A stretch of 32,568 nt of DNA from CAILAD01 sp964397085 (GCA_964397085.1 CAYNHH010000006.1:1-32568), one strand, 5' to 3'; positions 7,648 through 16,187 are shown, counted from the stretch's first letter. The notes: generated by a model from the sequence alone, not told the origin. Program-made: numbers and translations.

Positions 7648-8952
7648 TTATGGACTGACAGGCTGAGTCGCCGGGCTAACAGGAAGTGGTTGATTACAAT
7701 TCGAAACAGCTGGTAGATTATTAAACCTATCCGCCAGCCAATTCGTAACAATTGGCCCAGCCGTCATTGCTATCTGAGTATGGCTAATATCGCCAAACCA
7801 ATTTGCTGAGATATTTGTTCCTGCCTTGCATGCATTTTGTACCAACAGAGCGGTAGTATTGGGTAGTACTACCGTATCACTCAGACCTTGAGCAACATAG
7901 ATTGGTACTCCAGCCAGATTGGGTTGCGGCGTTTGTTCTTGCGCTGCCGCATACCAACTCACATCAGTAATGGGGTTGGTACTAAAAAACTGTTGGCCCA
8001 ATGTGTCTCGCAGCTCAATTGTACCTAGCTCTTGCATGACACAACCATATGCTAGTCTCTCGTAGCTCCCCTGGGCAGCTGAGCTCAAGACGCTATTGAT
8101 AGGTAGACTAGGATACATTTGCGGCCATGAGACCACTGCATCTGGCCCAATCCCCCAGGCCACCGCTTGATTGTATTGTTGACTGAATAAGGCGTTGAGC
8201 TCGGCTGCTGGTGCTGCGGCCGCTGCACCTACGAGCTTTAGCTCTGGTGCATAACTCTTGGCTAATTGAGCCGTAAATAACGCCGAGTGACCACCCTGTG
8301 AGTGTCCCCAGACCACATAGGTGCTACCAGCGTTAGTGATTGGCATATTTCTGGCTGCTCGCACTGAATTAATTACATCATGAGCCTCACTTGTTCCGAT
8401 AAGATAATAAGGAGTACCTGCGGTACCTATACCTGTATAGTCTGTTGCGGTCACAACCCAGCCCCTTTGCATCATAGAGCCTAGCCAATTGTCGGTGTCA
8501 TTGAGCGGACCAGATGGATTGCGTGACGGTGTACAGTCATTACCAAAGCCAAGCGTACCGTGCGCCCAAGCCACCACGTTTCTGCCCCCTGCTGGCGCCG
8601 GTGCTGTCGGCACATAGACAACTCCAGAAGATACTGCGGGTGTACCATTTGGTAATTGAGTAACATACAACATTCTGTATGCGGTGCCACCGCCAGGAAC
8701 AGTGACATTATTCATTGCTTCTGTACGAATCACATCACCGGGCTTACTTGATGGCAAAGGATTGGGTGCAGTGTAAAATGATTCCAGCCCCTGCTGATAT
8801 CTATAATCCCACCAATTCGTGAATATATTTTTAGCTACCAGCCCTAGTACAATCAACAAAACAAGTATCATCATTGTAGAAAATATTTTGTGCCTGAAAA
8901 ACCAGTTTTTAAAACGATTTGGTGAGGTACTAGATTTTTTTTTACGAATCAT
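7648..8952 (-). CDS. Membrane-anchored secretory-lipase-like alpha/beta hydrolase
   Basis: The protein has 434 residues. A basic N terminus and one membrane helix (about 22-42) anchor it, with the catalytic domain outside the cell. The domain resembles the secretory lipase (LIP) family: an oxyanion-region AHGTLGFG (131-137), nucleophile elbow GHSQGG with Ser218, a likely acid Asp359 (QGLSDTVV) and His391 (GDISHTQ). Several Cys (140, 304, 375 and near the C terminus) could form disulfides. The last residues are Pro-rich. Such enzymes cleave ester bonds in lipids. In a host-dependent bacterium this could supply fatty acids, which is inference. AAGG 6 nt before the ATG supports the start. It heads the surface-protein block. 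Confidence 0.85.
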   Translation of the reverse strand: MIRKKKSSTSPNRFKNWFFRHKIFSTMMILVLLIVLGLVAKNIFTNWWDYRYQQGLESFYTAPNPLPSSKPGDVIRTEAMNNVTVPGGGTAYRMLYVTQLPNGTPAVSSGVVYVPTAPAPAGGRNVVAWAHGTLGFGNDCTPSRNPSGPLNDTDNWLGSMMQRGWVVTATDYTGIGTAGTPYYLIGTSEAHDVINSVRAARNMPITNAGSTYVVWGHSQGGHSALFTAQLAKSYAPELKLVGAAAAAPAAELNALFSQQYNQAVAWGIGPDAVVSWPQMYPSLPINSVLSSAAQGSYERLAYGCVMQELGTIELRDTLGQQFFSTNPITDVSWYAAAQEQTPQPNLAGVPIYVAQGLSDTVVLPNTTALLVQNACKAGTNISANWFGDISHTQIAMTAGPIVTNWLADRFNNLPAVSNCNQPLPVSPATQPVSP

Positions 8953-8995
8953 CTTTCGCCTTTTTTATCAATTTAATGTCAAATATATTGTTACT

Positions 8996-9005
8996 ATTAT
9001 ACACC
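8996..9005 (-). promoter_or_regulatory. -10 promoter of the lipase-like gene
   Basis: TATAAT at 8996-9001 on the minus strand lies within the repeated string GGTG-TATAAT-AGTA. It gives a leader of about 35-40 nt. Confidence 0.6.
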
Positions 9006-9037
9006 TAAGAGCGCTTATGTTATACCAGTAGTGCTTA

Positions 9038-9091
9038 GCAAATATATACATACTCAATCTTAAAATAGTTATGATTGCATTATATATTTGC
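9038..9091. repeat. 54-nt imperfect inverted repeat in the lipase/Asn-rich intergenic region
   Basis: GCAAATATATA (9038-9048) is the exact reverse complement of TATATATTTGC (9081-9091). Inside, CAATC (9055-9059) matches GATTG (9073-9077), with an asymmetric internal loop and a 13-nt apical loop. It lies between the two divergent surface-protein genes and is AT-rich, without a T tract, so it is not an ordinary terminator. It could be an operator or a cruciform. Confidence 0.6.
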
Positions 9092-9143
9092 GCGGTAGTA
9101 TGGTAGTTACATAAAGTAATTTTAAGTCTAAAAGGGGGAAAAT

Positions 9144-9803
9144 ATGTCAGCACAAGCTAACATCGTTCAAATCAATACAAAAACCATATTAGTAACAATG
9201 GGTGCATTCATGGCGACCATGATGGCCACCACACTTATATCAGTAGGTATGATCGTGCCTAGCCTCGCCCACGCCGATACAGTACAAACTGCCAATGCCA
9301 ACCCAGTCTATCAAGTACCTGCTGGCTACACTCTTGTACCAGCTAGTACACCAACAGGCTCATGCGCAGGCACTCCAGCTTCAGCCGGAGTAGTATCACC
9401 AGCTGTTAGTCTTCACACTATGCCAGCTGCACTCGCTATGGCACTACCAAACTACAGCAGTGTGATCAATCAAACTCACAATGAGACCAATACCAATACA
9501 AGCTACAACTATGACCACAGCTTCAACACTCGTGGCGATGAATATAATGACTCAAACAACAACAATGGCTCATACAACACTGCTGATTCTAACAATGGTA
9601 ACGGATCAAACAATGGAAATAACTCTAACAATACTACTGATTCAAACAACACGAACACTGTGAATACCACTACCAACACCACTACAACCAATGATTCTCA
9701 CGACACCACCAACTCAAACAATACTGACAACTCAAACACAACAACTACTAGCGTATCAAATGCCAGTAACGTCATAGTAGCCAACGGTACAATCAGTCTC
9801 TAA
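9144..9803 (+). CDS. Secreted Asn/Thr-rich low-complexity protein
   Basis: The protein has 219 residues. A hydrophobic stretch (about 15-40) ends in SLAHA, a good signal-peptidase site after residue 44, so it should be exported. A Pro/Ala/Val-rich segment with GYTLVPASTPTG follows. From about residue 112 to 200 it is built almost entirely of Asn, Thr, Ser, Asp and Gly, with many NNS/NNT/NTT runs. The short C terminus (VIVANGTISL) is ordinary. I recognise no family and no anchor. The composition suggests a flexible surface stalk, an adhesin, or a substrate for glycosylation (inference). GGGGG 6 nt before the ATG supports the start. Its stop codon overlaps the stop of the convergent NHL gene by 3 nt. 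Confidence 0.8.
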   Translation: MSAQANIVQINTKTILVTMGAFMATMMATTLISVGMIVPSLAHADTVQTANANPVYQVPAGYTLVPASTPTGSCAGTPASAGVVSPAVSLHTMPAALAMALPNYSSVINQTHNETNTNTSYNYDHSFNTRGDEYNDSNNNNGSYNTADSNNGNGSNNGNNSNNTTDSNNTNTVNTTTNTTTTNDSHDTTNSNNTDNSNTTTTSVSNASNVIVANGTISL

Positions 9804-12202
9804 AATTTGATTCGCGGATAATAACGACGATTACGAATTAAAAAACCAATACCCAAACAAAAACTCAGTACTGCAAATAGCTCGACCACGAATGATATCA
9901 AGCTATAGTTTTGACCGGTTGGTGCAAGCGTAGGCTCAGCGGGCGACCAAGTAGCCAAACCAACCGGATCAATAATAGTACCATTTGCAACACCGTCTTG
10001 GTCTAGTGGCCCACCGTCAGTAATATCATAGGTCAAGACCAAGGCATGTTGATCAGAGACTGTTGTCTCTGTAATAACAGCCCCCGGCACATCTGCATAA
10101 GTCTGCGTGTTAGTATTATACTTTCTTGCAGTCACCTGACTAGGTGTGCTGGCAGTAATAAACGTCAAGCTTACTTGATTAGTAGACCCTACTACTGCTG
10201 TAAAACAATAGTTAACCATACCCAAGTAATACTTGTAGTTGACATCTTGCGTTGGCAAGTTACTGCTAGCTACTGAATTTGCACAAGTAACATTGGTACC
10301 ATTAGGAGTAACGAGCATCACATTGTTAATGGGTATCCCCGCTACTGGACTATCCGAGAAGCTGGCTGAAATTACTGGATAAGTAAACTTCTGAATAAGA
10401 TTGTTTCCTACGCTAGAGACGAAATAATTGTTACCAGTAATATCAACAGCTATTCCAAATGGTTGACTAAATTGAGAAGCCCATTGACCCAAGTAGTTAC
10501 CGTTTGCATCAAATTTTTGAATGCGGTTATTATTGGTATCTACAACATAGGCATTACCGGTAGTGCTATCAATAGCAATACTTTCAGGAAAGTTAAGCTC
10601 ACCATTTCCTGATCCAGAAATACCCCACTGGCTCAAGTAATTACCATTTGCATCAAACTGTTGAATACGGTTGTTGACTGCGTCTGTCACATATATATTG
10701 CCAGTGGTATTATTGATTGCAATACCATATGGGAATCTAAACTCTCCGTTTCCAGTACCGTTCGCACCCCATTGAGCAAGATAGTTTCCATCAGAATCAA
10801 ATTTTTGGATACGATTGTTATTCCTATCAGCAACATAGATATTACCTGTTAGATCAGTTGCAATTCCCATTGGACAACCAAACTGCCCATCAGCACTTCC
10901 AGACGAACCCCATTTCAATATATAGCTACCCGTTGAATCAAATTTCTGGATACGATTATTACCACATTCTACTACATAGACATCACCCGAAGAGTCAGAT
11001 AGAATTCCTGTTGGAAAACCAAACTGCCCATCTCCACTACCGGCACTGCCCCAACCACCAATCAAACTGCCACTACTACTAAATTTCCGAACTCGATTAT
11101 TACTTCCATCAGCTATATATGTGTTTCCTAAAGTATCAGTTGTCAGTCCTTGAGGTGAATTTAATTGCTGGGGCTGAGTACCACCAGTACTCCATTTTGA
11201 TACAAATGAATAACTACTATCAAACTTTTCAATTCGTGCGTTGTTTGAATCGGCCACAAAGACATTACCAGCCGCATCGATTGCCATACTATAAGGTCGA
11301 GTGAGTTGCCCATTACCCGTACCACCAGTACCCCACTTAGTAAGATAGTTACCAGCACTATCGAATTTCTGAATACGATCATTACTGGTATCTGCCACAA
11401 AGACATTTCCTGCAGTGTCAGTAGTAATACCTCGATCTGCAGAAAATTGTCCATTCCCAGATCCAGCACTACCCCATTTAGTAATGAAATTACCATTAGT
11501 ATCAAATTTCTGAACACGTGCATTACCGGTATCAGCAACATATACATTACCTAGGCCGTCTGCTGCCACACTAGACTGGCCACTAAACTGACCATTGGCC
11601 GATCCTAAGCTACCCCATTTGGTAATATAATTACCGTCATTATCAAATTTTTGCATTCGGTTATTGGACCGGTCAGCCACATACACATTACCAGTGCTTT
11701 TATCTACTGATACCCCTCGAGGGCCACTAAATTGACCATCAGCAGAGCCAAGACTGCCCCACTTGGTAATATAACTACCATTACTATCGAATTTCTGAAT
11801 ACGATTATTATTTGCATCGGCCACAAATACATTACCTGATGCGTCTATACTAAGATTATTTGGATTATTGAGCTGACCGTCGCCAGACCCAGCACTACCC
11901 CAGGTAAGAATGAAGTTGCCATTATTATCAAATTTTTGAATTCTATTATTTGCGGTATCGGTAATATATAAATTACCTGAGCTATCTACGGCAGTACCCA
12001 CCAAGAATCCAAGTGTCACACTGCCGTAGCTTCCCCACTGTGCAGAATAGGGTGGTACTTCCGTTGGTGATCCTGCAAAAGCTGTTTGATGTGATGCTGC
12101 CCCAAAGAATATGACAATGCCAGCAATTAGCAGAATGCAAAGCAACCGTAATGTAGCCGGGGAATATTCATTCTTATTTTTACTGTAAGTTATTTGCAAC
12201 AT
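9800..12202 (-). CDS. NHL-repeat surface protein with LAPTG cell-wall sorting signal
   Basis: The ATG at 12202 gives 800 residues. An in-frame TTG at 12211 would add three. Order of parts: signal peptide (hydrophobic about 20-38, then ending near TAFAG), twelve NHL repeats of about 47 residues (56-609) reading roughly WGSxGSGDGQF...GxVYVADxxNNRIQKFDxxGNY, then a domain ending TDGGPLDQDGVANGTIIDP that matches the choice-of-anchor U motif. At 759-763 comes LAPTG, a hydrophobic helix, and a tail of Arg and Lys. LAxTG is the sorting motif of class E sortases. The repeats should fold into one or two beta-propellers used for binding. No sortase gene is in the window. The most likely role is a wall-linked adhesin or binding protein. 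Confidence 0.92.
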   Translation of the reverse strand: MLQITYSKNKNEYSPATLRLLCILLIAGIVIFFGAASHQTAFAGSPTEVPPYSAQWGSYGSVTLGFLVGTAVDSSGNLYITDTANNRIQKFDNNGNFILTWGSAGSGDGQLNNPNNLSIDASGNVFVADANNNRIQKFDSNGSYITKWGSLGSADGQFSGPRGVSVDKSTGNVYVADRSNNRMQKFDNDGNYITKWGSLGSANGQFSGQSSVAADGLGNVYVADTGNARVQKFDTNGNFITKWGSAGSGNGQFSADRGITTDTAGNVFVADTSNDRIQKFDSAGNYLTKWGTGGTGNGQLTRPYSMAIDAAGNVFVADSNNARIEKFDSSYSFVSKWSTGGTQPQQLNSPQGLTTDTLGNTYIADGSNNRVRKFSSSGSLIGGWGSAGSGDGQFGFPTGILSDSSGDVYVVECGNNRIQKFDSTGSYILKWGSSGSADGQFGCPMGIATDLTGNIYVADRNNNRIQKFDSDGNYLAQWGANGTGNGEFRFPYGIAINNTTGNIYVTDAVNNRIQQFDANGNYLSQWGISGSGNGELNFPESIAIDSTTGNAYVVDTNNNRIQKFDANGNYLGQWASQFSQPFGIAVDITGNNYFVSSVGNNLIQKFTYPVISASFSDSPVAGIPINNVMLVTPNGTNVTCANSVASSNLPTQDVNYKYYLGMVNYCFTAVVGSTNQVSLTFITASTPSQVTARKYNTNTQTYADVPGAVITETTVSDQHALVLTYDITDGGPLDQDGVANGTIIDPVGLATWSPAEPTLAPTGQNYSLISFVVELFAVLSFCLGIGFLIRNRRYYPRIKF
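10376..12037 (-). repeat. Twelve tandem ~141-nt repeats encoding NHL blades
   Basis: The repeats are coding. Units are 45-48 codons long, except the last, which is shorter (about 36). Each contains a WG.G start and a NNRIQKFD core. DNA copies are diverged, so the array looks old and selected at the protein level, not a recent slippage product. Confidence 0.9.
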
Positions 12203-12234
12203 TCTGCGCAATTCATCCGCTATCTAATGAGCAT

Positions 12235-12243
12235 ATTATAGCA
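12235..12243 (-). promoter_or_regulatory. Extended -10 promoter of the NHL protein gene
   Basis: TGC-TATAAT (-10 at 12235-12240 on the minus strand) gives a leader of about 25 nt before the ATG at 12202. GGATGA in the leader is a weak Shine-Dalgarno. Confidence 0.55.
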
Positions 12244-12269
12244 TAAGTAGATTAATAATTAACGCAGTA

Positions 12270-12956
12270 CTATCTTTTGATCTTCCAGTCTGGATAGAGA
12301 GACATTGGGTCTGGAAACAAAATCTTGTTAGAAGCTAAGTCTCTCTTGGTGCTATAGCCTATAGGTGCTTCATCAGGCTTAGGCAATTCTTTGAGAAGCT
12401 CAAGGTGCAAGTGAATGCTCCAGCCACCATTCTCGAGATTGTTATAGTGACCAAGATTTGCGATGCGTTCACCTTGCTCAACATGCTTGATACCATACTT
12501 ATCAGCTCGCAAATGTCCAAAGAAAATGTATGGCAGTGTTGCATCATCCGGCTTAAGTACAAGATAATTGCCGTAACCGTGCTCTACAGCTTCATTACCG
12601 CTGACTACAATTTGACCGTCACACGGAGCAAAAACCGGCTCTTGCTCTATACAGAATAGATCTATACCCAAGTGCAGTACTCGACCTTCTTTAGCCATAA
12701 ATGAGCCATCGAGAAAAAAACTTCTATCTTCTAAGTACCGGCCATAGAGATACCGCGACCCAGTCTGTTGTAAAACAGTGTTGTTAAACAACTCTCGCTC
12801 TTGAGGAGATTTGTAGTCACGTCCTTCAGCTATAAGAGCATCTGAATAGGTAAAATAATCTTTGTGCGAATCTTTTGGAGTGATATCCTTTGGATCAAGC
12901 ACCAACAGCTCTGTTTTAGTCAACATCTCTGGAAGTATTTCATGTAGTTTTACCAT
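12270..12956 (-). CDS. M23-family (LytM-like) peptidase domain protein without signal peptide
   Basis: The protein has 228 residues. The C-terminal half is an M23 domain: HLGIDLFC carries the first His/Asp zinc ligands. GYGNYLVL and FFGHL follow, then HLHLEL with the final His ligands. The N-terminal 90 residues are not a known wall-binding module. M23 enzymes cut peptide bridges in peptidoglycan. There is no signal peptide or membrane helix, so export is unexplained and a cytosolic or noncanonical role is possible. It follows the GGDEF gene after 6 nt and is probably cotranscribed, which links it to cyclic-dinucleotide signalling. Confidence 0.85.
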   Translation of the reverse strand: MVKLHEILPEMLTKTELLVLDPKDITPKDSHKDYFTYSDALIAEGRDYKSPQERELFNNTVLQQTGSRYLYGRYLEDRSFFLDGSFMAKEGRVLHLGIDLFCIEQEPVFAPCDGQIVVSGNEAVEHGYGNYLVLKPDDATLPYIFFGHLRADKYGIKHVEQGERIANLGHYNNLENGGWSIHLHLELLKELPKPDEAPIGYSTKRDLASNKILFPDPMSLYPDWKIKR

Positions 12957-12962
12957 AATATA

Positions 12963-13763
12963 CTATTCTGCTTCGTCAATATAATACTGGTCTCGTCCAG
13001 AATTTTTGGCTTCATACATAGCTTGATTGGCACGTTTTAATATGTCTTGTGATGTATCTCCTTTTTTCCAGTGAGCAAAACCAATACTGAGTAGGATTGG
13101 AAATACATCTTCTGATGACCGTTGTCCAATAATAGGAACAAGTCTACCGTCACTCGCAATTCCGATACTACGAGCTATATGCATAATGCTGTTTGCAATT
13201 TCTTCAACACGCTTCTGATTGGCACCTTCAATACCGAGCAAAAATTCATCTCCACTACGCCTACCGGTAATTACATCTTGATCTTGTCTAACTTGCGACT
13301 GCAACATATTTGCAATATTTTGGAGTATCTCATCTGCCCTATCATGACCAACCATTGTATTGATTGCTTTAAAATGATCAAGATCAATAAAACCTACCCA
13401 AAGTTCTTCAGGATTCTCTTCTATCTTGCCCTCTACCCAACTTTCAAAATATTCTTTATTAGGAAGTTGCGTGAGCGCATCAAGGCGATTTTCATTAAGT
13501 GCCGCACGGGCTTCAGCCTCAGCAGCATGTTGCAAAAAATGTGCTTCAACTAACCGAGATTCAGCAGCTTCTTTTTCATGCTGTTGCCAGGCTGCAACTT
13601 GTTCTGCATGCGTTTGTTGAGCATTTGGCTCATTTGCTTGCCAAGCAGACTCTACTTGTCTGGCTTTTAGCTCAGCTTCACTAAGTGGCTTGGGAGTTCG
13701 TGCTGGCTGCAGCTTGGCCATCTCGTTTGGACTAATAAAGATAGGTGATTCGGGGCTATTCAT
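12963..13763 (-). CDS. GGDEF-domain diguanylate cyclase-like protein
   Basis: The protein has 266 residues. Residues 1-90 are Ala/Gln/Glu-rich and probably coiled coil, with no membrane segment, so the protein should be cytosolic. The GGDEF domain begins at LDALTQLPNK (about 94). It shows the metal-binding FIDLDHFK and the signature loop RSGDEF (169-174), with Ser in place of the first Gly, a variant also found in active cyclases. SIGFAHW and RANQAMYEAKNSGRDQYY close the domain. The product would be c-di-GMP. No EAL, HD-GYP or PilZ partner is in the window. A weak TACCAT box lies 9 nt before the ATG. Confidence 0.9.
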   Translation of the reverse strand: MNSPESPIFISPNEMAKLQPARTPKPLSEAELKARQVESAWQANEPNAQQTHAEQVAAWQQHEKEAAESRLVEAHFLQHAAEAEARAALNENRLDALTQLPNKEYFESWVEGKIEENPEELWVGFIDLDHFKAINTMVGHDRADEILQNIANMLQSQVRQDQDVITGRRSGDEFLLGIEGANQKRVEEIANSIMHIARSIGIASDGRLVPIIGQRSSEDVFPILLSIGFAHWKKGDTSQDILKRANQAMYEAKNSGRDQYYIDEAE

Positions 13764-13811
13764 AATACTTCTATGGTACAGTTATTTTCTAAAAATAACC
13801 AGAAGCAGTCA

Positions 13812-14309
13812 CTAGTGCACATTCCGATTCTTACGTACTACTCGCGGCAAGAAACGTGGGGTCTTGAGCATATATTTTTTGTAGCCCGGGTACTGAGCGC
13901 TCAGTAACTGCTCTTCATACCGTGCCTTGAAGGAAAATAACACCACTAGCGCTATAAACAAAATATACTTGATGTAGTTATTACTGCCTATAGCTATACC
14001 TAGAGACAATATCAGTACCGCAGTATACATAGGGTGACGCATATACTTATACATTCCACTCACCTGTAACTCTCCACTTCGCACCGGTAGCGGCAAAACT
14101 GTTAGTGATTGACGCAAATCATAAATTGACACTGCCAAAATAGCCAATCCAATTATCTCAAGCACACCGCCAATTGATTTCAATATTCTATATTGGTCAG
14201 ACCCCGAATTGGGCAAAAATATAGTGAGCACAAGTAGCATTGCTTGAGCACCAACAAACAACCACGATTTGATAGTGTCGTTCAAAACAATGCTACTCAC
14301 GCTATTCAC
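13812..14309 (-). CDS. Isoprenylcysteine carboxyl methyltransferase-like membrane protein
   Basis: The protein has 165 residues from a GTG that overlaps the upstream rhodanese gene by 8 nt. A GTG three codons later (14300) has AGGTG 6 nt upstream and may be the true start. Four or five membrane helices are visible. The family signature YMRHPMYTAVLILSLG sits in the middle and EEQLLSAQYPGYKKYMLKTPRFLP at the end, as in ICMT/NnrU/PEMT-like proteins that methylate from S-adenosylmethionine. Bacterial members rarely have known substrates. Pairing with a rhodanese suggests a membrane thiol or sulfur function, but this is only inference. Confidence 0.85.
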   Translation of the reverse strand: MNSVSSIVLNDTIKSWLFVGAQAMLLVLTIFLPNSGSDQYRILKSIGGVLEIIGLAILAVSIYDLRQSLTVLPLPVRSGELQVSGMYKYMRHPMYTAVLILSLGIAIGSNNYIKYILFIALVVLFSFKARYEEQLLSAQYPGYKKYMLKTPRFLPRVVRKNRNVH

Positions 14310-14568
14310 CTACTTCTAAACTAGATTGATTGATACCATTTGTAACATTTGTATAGCCCAAGGCTTCAAGTTGTGTCTTAGCATTTTCGGCACGCCCTCC
14401 GCTGCGGCAGTACACTACAACTTCAGCATTCTTATCAATGCTTGCAAGCGCTGTAGCACCATCCTCAATACTACCTACCGGAATATTGATTGCGCCCGCT
14501 ATGTGCCCACCCGCAAATTCACTTGGTTCTCGTACATCAATATAGATTGGTTTTTGTGAGGTATTCAT
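14302..14568 (-). CDS. Single-domain rhodanese
   Basis: The protein has 88 residues from the ATG at 14568. It begins with IYIDVREPSEFAGGHIAGAINIP and has the active-site loop CRSGGRA, with the nucleophilic Cys that carries persulfide sulfur. Size and layout match GlpE/PspE-type rhodaneses, which transfer sulfane sulfur to thiols or cyanide. It is the first gene of an operon with the overlapping ICMT-like gene. A TATAAT box ends 6 nt before the ATG, so its mRNA is probably leaderless. Confidence 0.92.
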   Translation of the reverse strand: MNTSQKPIYIDVREPSEFAGGHIAGAINIPVGSIEDGATALASIDKNAEVVVYCRSGGRAENAKTQLEALGYTNVTNGINQSSLEVGE

Positions 14569-14584
14569 ACTACTATTATACACC
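14569..14584 (-). promoter_or_regulatory. Leaderless -10 promoter of the rhodanese operon
   Basis: GGTG-TATAAT-AGTA (-10 at 14575-14580 on the minus strand) ends 6 nt before the ATG at 14568. Confidence 0.65.
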
Positions 14585-14633
14585 TCATTACTAGCCGATA
14601 TGTTTTACTGTAAATATTGGCAACGAGAATGTA

Positions 14634-16187
14634 CTAAGTTACGTCTACGTCTTCACCGTAATGCTTTTCTAGCCGAGCTTTGATTGAGCCCGGGTGCCGA
14701 CCAAGTGCCTTGCTGATCTTAGTAACCTTAGCGCCCTCCTCATGCAGCTTCTGTAAGTCTTCATCCTGCTTGAGAGTCCAGGGACGATAGGCATTAGGAA
14801 ACTCCCCCCGCATTTTCTCAATTTTTTCAGCCCAACCACCAGCCACTGTCGTCTTCTTGCCAATACTACTTTTTGTAGGCTTAGGAATAGGTCGACGTTT
14901 TTCAGCTTCTTGCCAGTCAGTTATAACTGTCACATAATCATGCAAAGCTTGTTTACTTTTGCCTTGTAGCTCAACATCAATAATCTGTGCCTCAGGGCTT
15001 ACTTGCAGAGCCAAGTCATTGAAGCCATCAAGCGTAAGTGACGGCAAATCTCGTACCCTACTTAGAGCCACATAACCCATGCCAGCTACAAATGCTCGTC
15101 GTAAATCTATGCGCGCTCTATCGAGAGTCATACCCTGGCTTTTATGTACCGTAATTGCCCACGCCAGTCGCAAAGGCAACTGAGTAAGACTAGCTCGCTT
15201 GGTATCACCATCTACCAGCTCCCAAGTATCTGGGGTAATGAGCACCTTGTTACCATTGAGTAGTTTTACTAGTGGATAATTACTTTCCTTCTCAAAGCCT
15301 ACCACTTCACCCAGCGAGCCATTCACATACTTTTTGTCTTGGCTGTTTTTGATACACATCACCTTGGCACCCAGCTTGAGCTCAAGTACCTCAGGCGCCA
15401 GACATGAGCGCTTGAGTTGCTCGACATAATTGGCCTTGCCAGTGTGAGTCATATCATAGCTTTGCGTGTCTGCTTCTAACTTAGCCAAGTGCTGAGCATT
15501 TATACCATCTACATCAGAGTTGGTTGTGAGCAGTCGCGTACCTTTTGTACTTGGGTCGAGCGCACTAGGTGCTTGAGCCCGCAATAGCTGAGTATGCTCA
15601 TCGCTTACCACGCCAGCGCGTACGGCGTTGAGCAGTGCACTATACTCGCTATCACTAGTCTGACGAAATTGCTGTGTGAGATAGCACACCGCCATATTGG
15701 CTACTTGCCAGACATTTGAGTTGGTCACAAACTGCGCCTCGCGTTCACCGGCTCGCGTTACTGGCGGCAACTGAAAAAAGTCACCACACAATACTACCTG
15801 AAGACCCCCAAATGGCTCTGAAGATTCACGCACTGAGCGCAACACTGCATCAACCATATCTAGGCGGTAATCGTGCAACATACTTATTTCATCAATAATG
15901 AGCATATCTGTCTTGCGAATAGTATCTTTGCGTGATGCTGGCATTTTAGCAAGCATACCAGGCCATACTGTATTAGCCACACCAATACCCGCCCAAGCGT
16001 GTATGGTTGAGCCACTCAAATGAGTTGCCGCTAAGCCCGTAGTAGCAGTCACCGCCACCACTTTTCCGTCTTGCCTTGCACGCGCTATCACTTCTCTTAA
16101 GAGATGTGTCTTACCACTCCCCGCCGCACCAGTTAGCAACACCGACTGGCCAGATTCTATTATGGCCAAAGCCTCGTTTTGTATCAT
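14634..16187 (-). CDS. Pif1-like SF1B DNA helicase with C-terminal helix-turn-helix
   Basis: The protein has 517 residues. Walker A is GAAGSGKT (20-27), the DEIS box is at 99-102, CGDFFQLPPV is motif III, and AWAITVHKSQGMTLDRA with GMGYVALSRVRDL are motifs V and VI of the Pif1/RecD group. After a linker, residues about 465-510 (RPWTLKQDEDLQKLHEEGAKVTKISKALGR) form a Myb/homeodomain-like or HTH module that may bind DNA. Pif1 enzymes unwind 5'-3' and resolve G-quadruplex or R-loop structures. Stand-alone Pif1-like helicases with this tail are common in candidate-phyla bacteria. The leader has a GAGGGTGAG Shine-Dalgarno-like tract. Confidence 0.93.
   Translation of the reverse strand: MIQNEALAIIESGQSVLLTGAAGSGKTHLLREVIARARQDGKVVAVTATTGLAATHLSGSTIHAWAGIGVANTVWPGMLAKMPASRKDTIRKTDMLIIDEISMLHDYRLDMVDAVLRSVRESSEPFGGLQVVLCGDFFQLPPVTRAGEREAQFVTNSNVWQVANMAVCYLTQQFRQTSDSEYSALLNAVRAGVVSDEHTQLLRAQAPSALDPSTKGTRLLTTNSDVDGINAQHLAKLEADTQSYDMTHTGKANYVEQLKRSCLAPEVLELKLGAKVMCIKNSQDKKYVNGSLGEVVGFEKESNYPLVKLLNGNKVLITPDTWELVDGDTKRASLTQLPLRLAWAITVHKSQGMTLDRARIDLRRAFVAGMGYVALSRVRDLPSLTLDGFNDLALQVSPEAQIIDVELQGKSKQALHDYVTVITDWQEAEKRRPIPKPTKSSIGKKTTVAGGWAEKIEKMRGEFPNAYRPWTLKQDEDLQKLHEEGAKVTKISKALGRHPGSIKARLEKHYGEDVDVT

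Noticed and set aside
10376..12037. CRISPR-like or satellite repeat array
   Set aside because: The ~141-nt units are in frame, diverged at DNA level and conserved at protein level as NHL blades.
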